DNA of 64,000 nt from JAGOCV01 sp049445855 (lineage in GTDB: Bacteria; Pseudomonadota; Gammaproteobacteria; Burkholderiales; Burkholderiaceae_C), in contig NZ_JBMSDV010000003.1 in the NCBI RefSeq assembly GCF_049445855.1, positions 124,001-188,000 of the forward strand. The letters run 5' to 3'. A program made the position numbers and the translations under genes. A model generated the notes under the pieces. The model searched no databases. It was not told the origin of the DNA and saw nothing but the letters and a program-made list of their open reading frames with translations. Position 1 is the first letter of the stretch, and each line of letters begins with the position of its first letter. Of the stretch, positions 1-7,954 are shown piece by piece.

Positions 1-2234
1 GTGCCGTCGGCCAGTTGCACGGTCGCGTTGACGACGAGGTCGTACGAAAGATCGAAGCGCACATCGGCGATGGACCGGTAGCGTGGCACCACCTGCATGC
101 TGTCGCGCCGCAGCGTCGCCTCGATCGGCAGGTCGCCCGCATCGATGCTGAGGTAGTTGGTGCCGTAGGCGCGCAGGCCCGGCACGATGGCGCGGCCGCT
201 GTCGTTGGTCACGGCCCACGGCTGGTTCTCGCGGTAGATCGTGATGCCCGGCGAGCCTTCGACGGTAACCAGTGCAAAGGCCTCGTTGGACGAGCGTGAG
301 GTGAACAGCATGCCGTCGGCCAGGCCCACCGAACCGCTGGCGCGAAGGCGCGTCGCCGTTTCTCCGCGCACAGCGGCTGCGTCGGCCGACACGATGCCCC
401 AGCGCGTACGCCATTCCACACCGGCCTCCGCGCGCTCGGTGTCGCCGCGCGATGCGCGCACCCGATAGCCCAGGCCCAGGTCACCCGGGGGCAATTGCAC
501 GAATTCGGCCTGCACCGAGGGTCGCTGGTTGTCGGAGCGCTGCATCGACACCGACGCGCTGCGGTTCGCGTCCAGCACCATGCTGAAGGTGAGGCCGACC
601 GACGTGGTCGATTGCCCGCTGTTCTGCCGTGTTCGCGCGATGTAGGTCGAAAGCGATGACGTCGCGCCGATGCCGATGGACCAGTTGGCCGAGGTGACGA
701 CGATGCGGTCGCCCGTGCTGTAGCCCAGTTGCGTGTAGCTCGCCCCCACCGAGCCGTAGCGCGGCCCGAGTGAGCGGCCGGCGAACACCTGTGTCTGGCG
801 GTTGATGTGCGCGAAGTCGTCCTGCCAGCCGATCTGCGTGAAGTTGCGGCTGGCGACCTGGCGCATCACCGAGAAATTCCAGTCCTTGCTGCTGCGTGTG
901 TACGACGCGCGCACGAGCCGGCCACTGCCATCGAGCATCGGCACGCTCGCAGGCACGGCTGCGGAGTTGTCCGGCCGCTGGCCACCGCTGGCCGCGCCGT
1001 GCAGCGAGAACTCGCCGATGGAGCCCCAGATCCAGGTGAGGCCGGCACCCGCCGTGCGGCTGTGGGCGGCGGCTTCTGCGCGCAGGTCCACCGTCAACCT
1101 GTCGGTCAGGCCGCGCCGCCAGCTGCCCGAGACGAACGGATCGCCGTAGTCGAAGCTGCGCTCGCCGTAGCGCAGGCGCGTCCAGCCGGCCTCGATGGAA
1201 TAGTCCGACAGGCCCGAGCGCAGCAGGTTGGCGCTCACGTAATAGGGCGTCGTCACGGAGCGGCGAACGCCCAGCGCGTCGGTCACGGTGAAACGCATTT
1301 CCCCGGCGCCCGAGAGTACGGGCACGTTGTTGATGGCGAACGGGCCGGCCGGGATCGGCTGCTGATAGCGCATCACGTTGTCGATGTAGACCTCCACCGA
1401 CGAGGGGATGGCCGAACCGCCGCGCAGCGTGGGCAGCGGATAGGTGATGTAGCCCGGTTGCAGCCCGAAGCGCGTGCCGAACTGCACACCGCCGAAGCGG
1501 ATGGGCGTGGACCAGGGCGCTGACTGCGTGATCGAGTCACCGACGGTCAGGCGGCGCAGGCGGTCCGGGTCATCGCGCACATACGAACTGTCCAGCCGCA
1601 CGGCGCCGTTGCCGCGGCCGCCGAAACCCGACTGGCCGGCGAGCAGGTTGGTACCCAGCGTGCCCCAGTCGGCCGATGCCGTGGCATCGAACAGGCCCGA
1701 GAGGCGCGTGCCGTCGCGGTCCTGTTGCATCACGATGTCGTAATTCATGAAGGTGCCGAACACCGAAGGGAACACCGGCGGCCGCTCGATGCCGCGAGCC
1801 GCGCCGACACTGGTTTCGAAGGCCTCGTGCGAGAGTTGCAGGTCGACCGTCTGGGTGATCTCGTCGATCGAGATGCGTGCCCCCGCGAGCGCGCGCAGGT
1901 CGTAGAGGTCCGTGCCGTTCCTGCGCAGCGTGGGCTCGCCCGGGATCACGAGCCGCCACGTCTTCAGGTCTGCGGCGGTGACGAGCAGGTAGGCACCCAG
2001 ACGCAGCAACGGGCGCGGCGCGTCCTGCAGCAGGCCGTTGATGCGCACTTCGAGGAAAGCCATTTCGCCGTCATCGGCATTCGCCGCGGCGCTGGCTGGC
2101 GCGGAGCTGAGCGCGGCCAGGAGAATCGGTCGCTCGGGAGGCGATGCCACCCCGCCGGCCGCCTGCGCCAGCACCGGGTGCGCGATGAGCCAGCCGAGGC
2201 AGCTCCATGGGTTAACGCGCAGCCGGCGGCGCAT
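1..2234 (-). CDS. Fimbrial outer-membrane usher, partial (3' end outside window)
   Basis: Outer-membrane usher of a chaperone-usher pilus; it would form the barrel pore that takes subunits from the chaperone and threads the fibre to the surface. The minus-strand frame is open for 744 codons and runs off the left edge, so the C-terminal part is not seen. I choose the ATG at 2234, which overlaps the end of the chaperone gene by 23 bases, because it gives a signal peptide (MRRRLRVNPW, a hydrophobic run, then HPVLAQA). The ATG at 2208 is in another frame and does not encode an usher. Usher landmarks are FGTFMNYDI near residue 160 and QQPIPAGPFAINNVP near 300, followed by barrel-like strands. The neighbouring spore-coat-U pilin suggests the archaic (Csu-like) class; that class assignment is inference. 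Confidence 0.9.
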   Translation of the reverse strand, partial: MRRRLRVNPWSCLGWLIAHPVLAQAAGGVASPPERPILLAALSSAPASAAANADDGEMAFLEVRINGLLQDAPRPLLRLGAYLLVTAADLKTWRLVIPGEPTLRRNGTDLYDLRALAGARISIDEITQTVDLQLSHEAFETSVGAARGIERPPVFPSVFGTFMNYDIVMQQDRDGTRLSGLFDATASADWGTLGTNLLAGQSGFGGRGNGAVRLDSSYVRDDPDRLRRLTVGDSITQSAPWSTPIRFGGVQFGTRFGLQPGYITYPLPTLRGGSAIPSSVEVYIDNVMRYQQPIPAGPFAINNVPVLSGAGEMRFTVTDALGVRRSVTTPYYVSANLLRSGLSDYSIEAGWTRLRYGERSFDYGDPFVSGSWRRGLTDRLTVDLRAEAAAHSRTAGAGLTWIWGSIGEFSLHGAASGGQRPDNSAAVPASVPMLDGSGRLVRASYTRSSKDWNFSVMRQVASRNFTQIGWQDDFAHINRQTQVFAGRSLGPRYGSVGASYTQLGYSTGDRIVVTSANWSIGIGATSSLSTYIARTRQNSGQSTTSVGLTFSMVLDANRSASVSMQRSDNQRPSVQAEFVQLPPGDLGLGYRVRASRGDTERAEAGVEWRTRWGIVSADAAAVRGETATRLRASGSVGLADGMLFTSRSSNEAFALVTVEGSPGITIYRENQPWAVTNDSGRAIVPGLRAYGTNYLSIDAGDLPIEATLRRDSMQVVPRYRSIADVRFDLSYDLVVNATVQLADG

Positions 2235-2970
2235 TGGGTACGCGCAGGACGATGGGCGGGAGCGCGCGGTCCCCGGCGGCGACGGCTTCGATGCGCAGCG
2301 GCGTGTCAGCCGCCAGCGCGGGCAGCGTCGACTTGTCCAGCACGATGGGCATGGTGCTGCCGGGCAGCACGTAATGCGAGAGGCTGCGGCGCACCAGCTC
2401 CTCACCGTTCTCGCGGCGCACCACAAGGCTCGTGATCTGGATGTGCGTGTTGCCCTTGTTTTCCAGCGCGATGTCCCAGCCGCCCGTGGGACTGGCAACC
2501 AGCCGCCACTCGGCGGCTTCAGCCGGTTGCGCGGGGGCGACGAACACGGGGATGCCGATGCGCAGCAGCGTCTGCAGCCCGGTGGCCTGGCCGGGGCCGC
2601 GCTCCTGCGGCAACTGGCGCACGAAGACGCGGTAGCTGCGCTCTTTCGCGTCGGTGCCCACCTGCAGGCCGACGCGCACGATCTGCTGGCCACCGGCGGG
2701 AATGCGGAAGATGGACGGGTTGATCAGCGCGTCGCGCGTGGGCGTGTAGACGTCACGCCCGTTCTCCTGCGTCCAGGCGACGACTTCGGCCTGCACGGCG
2801 AACTCTTCCTGCTCCGGGTTGCCGATGACCATCGAGGCCACGGGCCGCTGCGGGCCGAGGTCCAGCCGCAGGGGGGCGACGTGCATGCTGGCGGCAAGCG
2901 CCCCGGCCGGCAGAAATCCGGCGGAAAGCGCGCAGGCCAGTACGAAACGCGATACGGATCCGGGATTCAT
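2212..2970 (-). CDS. Periplasmic fimbrial chaperone (PapD-like)
   Basis: Periplasmic chaperone, 252 residues, expected to cap pilin subunits by donor-strand complementation and hand them to the usher. It has a signal peptide (MNPGSVSRFVLACALSAGF, then ALAAS). The first immunoglobulin-like domain carries the family pattern NPSIFRIPAGGQQIVRVG near residues 85-105. A second domain follows with VASPTGGWDIALENKGNTH. Length and layout fit PapD/CsuC chaperones. The gene begins 16 bases after the pilin stop and overlaps the usher start, which indicates one operon in the order pilin, chaperone, usher. No regulatory site of its own is visible. Confidence 0.92.
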   Translation of the reverse strand: MNPGSVSRFVLACALSAGFLPAGALAASMHVAPLRLDLGPQRPVASMVIGNPEQEEFAVQAEVVAWTQENGRDVYTPTRDALINPSIFRIPAGGQQIVRVGLQVGTDAKERSYRVFVRQLPQERGPGQATGLQTLLRIGIPVFVAPAQPAEAAEWRLVASPTGGWDIALENKGNTHIQITSLVVRRENGEELVRRSLSHYVLPGSTMPIVLDKSTLPALAADTPLRIEAVAAGDRALPPIVLRVPNAPPAAR

Positions 2971-2986
2971 GTCCCCCCTTTACTGA

Positions 2987-3535
2987 TCAGTACGTCAGGG
3001 TCAGCGTGATCGTGTCAGTGTAATCAGTGGCGGGCGCGGCGGTGTACTGGTTTACCGGGATTTGCCCGTAGACCGTCAGGGGCTGGGCGGTGCCGTTGCC
3101 GGAGTAGCCGGTGGCGGCGGTGCTGTTGTCCCAGTTCACGGTGTGGGCAGCGTCCTTGTACAGGCCGTAGGACAGCGTGTTGCTGCCGGCGGCGGCCGAG
3201 GCGCTGGTCATGCGGCGGGTCGTCACCGAAGCGCCGCTGGAGACGCCGGGGCTCATGCCGATGGAGTAGGGCGTGCCGGAGGTGCAGGTCACGTAGAACG
3301 TGGTCGTGCTGTTCAGCGGCGTGGACGAGTTCGGGTCGTACGTACCGAAGCCGAGCGTGGGGGGCGTGGTCACCAGACAGGCCTTGACGACCGATGCGGT
3401 GACCTGGAAGGTCGTGGTGGCCGTCACGGCGTGGGCGGCGGGGGCGCAAGCCAGCAGGACGCCAGCAGACAGGAATGCGGCCTTGAGCGCGCGGTTGAAA
3501 GCGACTTGCTTCGAGACAGGGTTGATCCGGTTCAT
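2987..3535 (-). CDS. Spore coat U domain pilin (archaic chaperone-usher subunit)
   Basis: Secreted pilin of about 182 residues of the spore-coat-U (SCPU, CsuA/B-like) family. It would be the structural subunit of the fimbria built by the chaperone and usher downstream. The start chosen is the ATG at 3535 (MNRINPVSKQ), which gives a signal peptide ending ACAPAAHAV; an AAAGGA-type ribosome binding site lies about 10 bases upstream. The frame extends further upstream, and an ATG at 3544 is a close alternative. The mature part opens with a TTTFQVTASVVKACLV strand and has a Cys pair, a GFGTYDP turn and the C-terminal TDTITLTLTY strand typical of SCPU subunits. Only one pilin gene is visible; any tip subunit would lie beyond the usher, outside the window. 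Confidence 0.85.
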   Translation of the reverse strand: MNRINPVSKQVAFNRALKAAFLSAGVLLACAPAAHAVTATTTFQVTASVVKACLVTTPPTLGFGTYDPNSSTPLNSTTTFYVTCTSGTPYSIGMSPGVSSGASVTTRRMTSASAAAGSNTLSYGLYKDAAHTVNWDNSTAATGYSGNGTAQPLTVYGQIPVNQYTAAPATDYTDTITLTLTY

Positions 3536-3713
3536 GGTTTCCATCCTTTTGGGTTGAGCCCTTGCACTGGTGTGTGCGTTGGCATGGAACGGATTCTGGA
3601 GACGGGTCGCTTGCTTGTGGGTGCCGGCAACAGTTGTTAATGCTGCCTGCAATGTTTGTTATCAGTCAGGAAATGATTGTTCATGATCCGGTGCCCGGGG
3701 TGTGGATTTCTTC

Positions 3714-5825
3714 TCAGAAATCGGCCTGCTGGATGAGCACCGATATCGCTGCGGCGGCCCATTGTTTCGCCAGGCTCGTGCTTTCGCCCTCGAATTGCAC
3801 GTGGACGAGCCTGACAGCCGGGCTCAGGGCCGGATCTGCGGCGCTTTCCGTCTCGATCAGCACCCGGTAGAGGGCGTCCGCAGGGCGCAGCGCCGCCGGT
3901 TGGCCGCCGGGGGCGAGCGCAATGGGGCCGCCGTGGTTCTGCGCGAGCAACAGGTGCGGCAGCTTCTGCACGGGGCTGCTGTCGATGGCAACGATGTTGC
4001 CCGCCATAGGCGCATGCGAGGCGTGTTGCGTGCCCTGCAGGTAGACGCGCACGGGTTTGCCGGTCATGAGGCGCAGCGCATCCTTCTCCGTCACCAGCGC
4101 TTCCACGCGCCAGCGTTTCTCGTCCACCAGCCAGGCGATGGGCGTGTGCACGTTCACCCAGCTGCCGGCATGCAGCGCCGGGTCCACGTCGCGCAGGCGG
4201 CCTTCGTGCTGGGCCACAAGGCGCAGGCGGTCGAGTTCGGCATCACGCGCGATGCGCTCGGCCTCCCAGCGGGCGGCAAACTGCTCGGCCACGGCCTGCT
4301 TCGCCGCGCCATCGGACTCCTCGGCCAGCGCGCCGCGCGCCGTACGCTGGTAGGCGGCTTCGAGTGCGCGGGCCTTGTCACGCTCGTTCACCTGCGCGGG
4401 CTCGTCGAGGATGGCGATCACGTCGCCGGCGCTGACCACATCGCCGTTGGCGAAACGGATCTCGCGCAACTGCGCGGGGAAGGGCGCATACAACGGCTGC
4501 TCCAGCCCCGCGCGCAGCACGCCGCTGCCATGGATGGTGGATGACCAGGGCACCAGCACGATGGCAAGGCCCGCGAGCACGGCGGCCACGCCGGCGTACA
4601 GGCGCTGGCGGGGCACCTCGCGCCGGTGCCGCCACCAGTGGCCCACCTCTCTGGCGACCGGCCGCCCGATGAACACGGCCAGTTCCACGAACAGCAGGAA
4701 GATGCCGAGTGCCTTGAAGAACGCGTGGTACACGAGCAGCGCGATGCCCAGGAACAGCACCAGCCGGTACACCCAGGTCGCCAGCGCGAAGCCGATCAGG
4801 AAGCGGCGGAAACCCGGCGTCTGCGCTTCGGGCGCCGGTTCGTCCAGGCCCAGCAGCGTGTGCCGCACGAAGCGCTTGGCCCAGCGGCCTGCGCGCTCGT
4901 GCATGCCGGGGTAGTCCAGCAGGTCGGACAGCATGAAGTAGCCGTCGAAGCGCATGAAGGGGCTGGCGTTCACCGCCACCGTCAGCACCCAGGCCGTGGT
5001 GGCCAGGAAGAAGAACGCGTTGCGCAGGTTGCCGTCGGGCGCGAGCGCCCACAGCAGCGTGCACCAGGCGGCCAGCATCAGCTCGCTCGCGATGCCGGCC
5101 GATGCGATGCGGAAGCGGTGCTTCGCGTCGGCCAGCTTCCAGCTTTCGCCGGTGTCGGTGTAGGGCATGGGCCAGAGCACGAGGAAGGCCACGCCCATGT
5201 GGCCCACGCGCACGCCGTGCCGTGTGGAAACGAGCGCATGCCCCATCTCGTGGATGAGCTTGGAGACGATGAGCGCGGCGGCAAAGCCCGTCACGCCGTC
5301 CCAGGTCATCGCACCGGCCAGGTTGGCCTGCACCGTGTCCCACTGGCGCGCGGCGAGCACCACGCCCGTCGCACCCGCAAACAGCGTGAGCAGCAGGAAC
5401 CAGCGCGAGAACAGCCAGTCCACCCAGGGCAACAGGCGGCGCAGGAAAGGCTCGGGCCGCACCAGCGGGATGCGGATGAACAGGTAGTTGTCCAGCAGCC
5501 ACTTCCAGCCCGCGCGCGGTTGCTTCGGCGGCGCGGCGCTTTGACGCACCAGCTTCTGTTGTTGCAGGAAATCGACGAACTGCTTCACGTCGCCTTCTTC
5601 GGCCGCCAGCGTGGTACGGGCCGCGATGTCCTGCGCGATGGCGCGCGCATCGCCCATGTGCCAGCGGCGCAGGGTCTCGAATTCGAGCCAGCCGATGCGG
5701 AAGAACAGGTTGCGCACCGGGTCTGCCACGTGCCAGGCGGGCGAGCCGTCGCGGTTGGTGCCGGCCTCGTGCAACTGCAGTTCCTGCCGCAGCGCGGGCC
5801 AGGATGCTGCGGCGCTGCTCAGCAT
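3714..5825 (-). CDS. M50-type membrane zinc metalloprotease fused to HlyD-like (biotinyl-lipoyl) domain
   Basis: Polytopic membrane protein of 703 residues. The N-terminal cytosolic part (1-140) is followed by membrane segments that carry the site-2-protease zinc motif HEMGH (about 192-196) and the second motif NASPFMRFDG (about 286-295). After more membrane segments, a periplasmic part from about 440 has a lipoyl/HlyD hairpin pattern (PFPAQLREIRFANGDVVSAG) and an adaptor-like beta domain. The start is the ATG at 5825, preceded by GGGAG and overlapping the stop of the upstream gene by seven bases; a GTG at 5834 is the alternative. It is the last gene of a run with two more HlyD-type proteins and a TolC-like protein. 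The family is known from peptide-processing loci; a role in maturing or exporting the giant protein at 9916-17793 is inference from position. Confidence 0.8.
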   Translation of the reverse strand: MLSSAAASWPALRQELQLHEAGTNRDGSPAWHVADPVRNLFFRIGWLEFETLRRWHMGDARAIAQDIAARTTLAAEEGDVKQFVDFLQQQKLVRQSAAPPKQPRAGWKWLLDNYLFIRIPLVRPEPFLRRLLPWVDWLFSRWFLLLTLFAGATGVVLAARQWDTVQANLAGAMTWDGVTGFAAALIVSKLIHEMGHALVSTRHGVRVGHMGVAFLVLWPMPYTDTGESWKLADAKHRFRIASAGIASELMLAAWCTLLWALAPDGNLRNAFFFLATTAWVLTVAVNASPFMRFDGYFMLSDLLDYPGMHERAGRWAKRFVRHTLLGLDEPAPEAQTPGFRRFLIGFALATWVYRLVLFLGIALLVYHAFFKALGIFLLFVELAVFIGRPVAREVGHWWRHRREVPRQRLYAGVAAVLAGLAIVLVPWSSTIHGSGVLRAGLEQPLYAPFPAQLREIRFANGDVVSAGDVIAILDEPAQVNERDKARALEAAYQRTARGALAEESDGAAKQAVAEQFAARWEAERIARDAELDRLRLVAQHEGRLRDVDPALHAGSWVNVHTPIAWLVDEKRWRVEALVTEKDALRLMTGKPVRVYLQGTQHASHAPMAGNIVAIDSSPVQKLPHLLLAQNHGGPIALAPGGQPAALRPADALYRVLIETESAADPALSPAVRLVHVQFEGESTSLAKQWAAAAISVLIQQADF

Positions 5826-7171
5826 CCGCACCACTCCCGGGCGGCCGCGAGGGGCCGGCGCAGCAGCAGGTAGCCCAGCACCGTCCAGTCGCCCGCGATG
5901 CGTGCGGTACCGCGCAAGCCGATGCGCGCCTTGTCCGACGCTTCGCTGAGCGTGCCGCGCAACTGGTAGCTCGCCACGCCTTGCGGCGACTCGACGACCT
6001 GGTAGCTCGCATAGTCGAGTTGCGCAGACACCGGACTGAGCGGCGCGACGCGCAGGAACAGCGTGATCGGCGCGCCGGGCGCGAGGTTCACGGCTTCGGC
6101 CACCGGAGCCCAGGCCTGCAGGCCGAGGGTGGCAGGGTCGGCCAGCAGGCCCACGCGCTCACCGGTCTGCACCGGGCGGCCCGCCCAGTCGTCGGGGTTG
6201 GAATAGACGAACACGCCGGCCGACGGCGCCTTGATCTGCAGCCGTTCCATCTCGCGCGAGAGGGATTGCACTTCCACCTCGCGCTCCTTCACGCGGCCAT
6301 CGGCCAGGCCCAGTTCGGCCTTGGCGCCCTGCGCTTCGATGGCGCGTTGCGAGGCCTGGTGCAGTTCGGTTCGCGCACTCGCGAGCGACGCCTGCGCGAC
6401 CGACATGCGGTTGTAGAGCGTGGTGTCGTCCAGCTCGGCGATCACCTGCCCTGCCTTGACCGGCGTGTTGGGCTTCACCGTCATCTGGCGGATCACGCCG
6501 TCGCGCGGCGAGGCGATGACTTCCGTGCGATTGGACACCACCTCGGCAGGCACGAGCGCGTATTCGCGCACGGGAATCAGCAGCAGGAGCAGGACGGCCG
6601 CCAGCACACGGCGCGCGATCTTGCCGGTGGACAAGGCGGACAGCGCCGCGGAGAACGCAGGCCGCCGTGCGGCCATGGCCCACCAGGCGTGACCGTAGAC
6701 GCCCGTTGCCTGCAGCAGCCAGGACTCGGGCGAGCCGGGCGCGATTTCCCCGGGCCAGGGCTCGGCACGCGCGAGCAGCAGCACCGCACGCAGTTCGCCA
6801 TCGGGCCCCGAAAGGCCGAGGGCGAGGGCGTGTGCGGGCAACCAGTCGGCCCAGGCCGCGGCGAGCGATGGGGGCAGGGTGGAGGCGGACACCCCCATCA
6901 CGCGCGCGCTGTCGGGCAATGCGGCCAGTGCGGACTGCAGGTGTCTTGCGACCTGCGCAAGCCACAGCGCATACGGCGAGTCGGCATCGACGTCGGCCAG
7001 GCCCGAGTGGCCCACGAGCCGTGCACGCGCCGCACCCGTGAAGCTCACCAGAGCGGCCTGCTGGTAGGGCACGAGCGCGAGCGTGTCGTTGCACAGCACG
7101 AACGACAGTTCGGCGGCGGTGCGCGCCGCGTGGATCTTGGCGACCAGCGTCTGGAAGAGGTCCGGGTTCAC
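5819..7171 (-). CDS. GAF-like / HlyD-family membrane fusion protein
   Basis: Membrane-anchored adaptor of 450 residues. Residues 1-185 look like a cytosolic GAF-like sensor domain (regularly spaced hydrophobics, VLCNDTLALVPYQQAALVSF). One membrane segment follows (VLAAVLLLLLIPV, about 190-205). The periplasmic part has the two HlyD lipoyl half-motifs: SPRDGVIRQMTVKPNTPVKAG and, after a coiled-coil hairpin, LQIKAPSAGVFVYSNPDDW. A beta-barrel domain follows. The gene lies 9 bases after the small adaptor gene and overlaps the M50 gene, so translation is probably coupled. A cytosolic sensor fused to an adaptor is unusual for type I secretion and suggests that signal sensing controls export, but no ligand can be named. 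Confidence 0.75.
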   Translation of the reverse strand: MNPDLFQTLVAKIHAARTAAELSFVLCNDTLALVPYQQAALVSFTGAARARLVGHSGLADVDADSPYALWLAQVARHLQSALAALPDSARVMGVSASTLPPSLAAAWADWLPAHALALGLSGPDGELRAVLLLARAEPWPGEIAPGSPESWLLQATGVYGHAWWAMAARRPAFSAALSALSTGKIARRVLAAVLLLLLIPVREYALVPAEVVSNRTEVIASPRDGVIRQMTVKPNTPVKAGQVIAELDDTTLYNRMSVAQASLASARTELHQASQRAIEAQGAKAELGLADGRVKEREVEVQSLSREMERLQIKAPSAGVFVYSNPDDWAGRPVQTGERVGLLADPATLGLQAWAPVAEAVNLAPGAPITLFLRVAPLSPVSAQLDYASYQVVESPQGVASYQLRGTLSEASDKARIGLRGTARIAGDWTVLGYLLLRRPLAAAREWCGC

Positions 7172-7180
7172 TGGCGCAGC

Positions 7181-7954
7181 TTACTGCACGGGCTGCGCCT
7201 GTCCACTCATGCCGGGCAGCACATGGGGTGTGCGGCCGGTGAAGGCGGCTTCCACTTCCACCGTCTGGCTCACCGCGTCGGCGCGGGCCGACACGCGCGT
7301 GATCTGCACCGGGTACTGCGCGCCGGTCTCGTCCACGGTGGCGTTGAGCTTGCTGCCGTTCTTCAGCCAGGCCAGCCATGCCGAAGGCACGTTCATCCGG
7401 GCCTTGAGCGGGCCGGAGCCGACAAGGTCCATCACCGGTGCACCGGCATTCACGCCCTGGCCCACCTTCACATGCACGCGCGCCACGCGGCCGCTGAACG
7501 GCGCGACGAACACGCATTGCGCGATCTGCGCTTCGAAGATGCGGATCTGGCTGGCCGCGCGGTCCACGTTGGCGGCGGCGAGTTCCACCTCCACTTCGGC
7601 GGCGGACTGCAGGCCCTGCAGCTTCATCTTGGCTTCGTGCTGCAACCGTGCTGCGGTGAGTTCGGCCCTGGCGGCGTCGCGCCGGGCCTGCGTCTCACCG
7701 CAGTCGAGCGAGGCGACGACCTGGCCCGCGCGTACCGCATCGCCCAGGCCCACGGGCACGCTGGCGATGCGGCCGGGAATCACGGCCGAGAGCGCGCTTT
7801 CGTTGCTGGCGACGACGAGGAAGCGCACCTTGCCCGGTGCTGCGGGTGCGCCAGATGCGGCTTGCGTTTGCGTCGGCGTCTGTACCTGCGCCTGTGCCTG
7901 CGCGACGATTGCCGCCAGCGACAGCGCCGCTGCGGCCACGATTCGCACCGCCAT
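7181..7954 (-). CDS. Periplasmic HlyD/RND-type adaptor protein
   Basis: Periplasmic efflux-type adaptor, 257 residues, with signal peptide MAVRIVAAAALSLAAIVAQAQA. Lipoyl half-motifs are present: PGRIASVPVGLGDAVRAGQVVASLD near residue 60, then a helical hairpin, then CVFVAPFSGRVARVHVKVG. A beta-barrel domain ends the protein. It is shorter than RND adaptors such as AcrA, roughly CusB-core sized. The ATG at 7954 shares one base with the TolC-like stop (TGATG), which fixes the start; longer in-frame versions would overlap that gene widely and lack a signal peptide. It probably bridges the outer-membrane protein to the inner-membrane partners encoded next. No RND pump gene is present beside it. 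Confidence 0.85.
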   Translation of the reverse strand: MAVRIVAAAALSLAAIVAQAQAQVQTPTQTQAASGAPAAPGKVRFLVVASNESALSAVIPGRIASVPVGLGDAVRAGQVVASLDCGETQARRDAARAELTAARLQHEAKMKLQGLQSAAEVEVELAAANVDRAASQIRIFEAQIAQCVFVAPFSGRVARVHVKVGQGVNAGAPVMDLVGSGPLKARMNVPSAWLAWLKNGSKLNATVDETGAQYPVQITRVSARADAVSQTVEVEAAFTGRTPHVLPGMSGQAQPVQ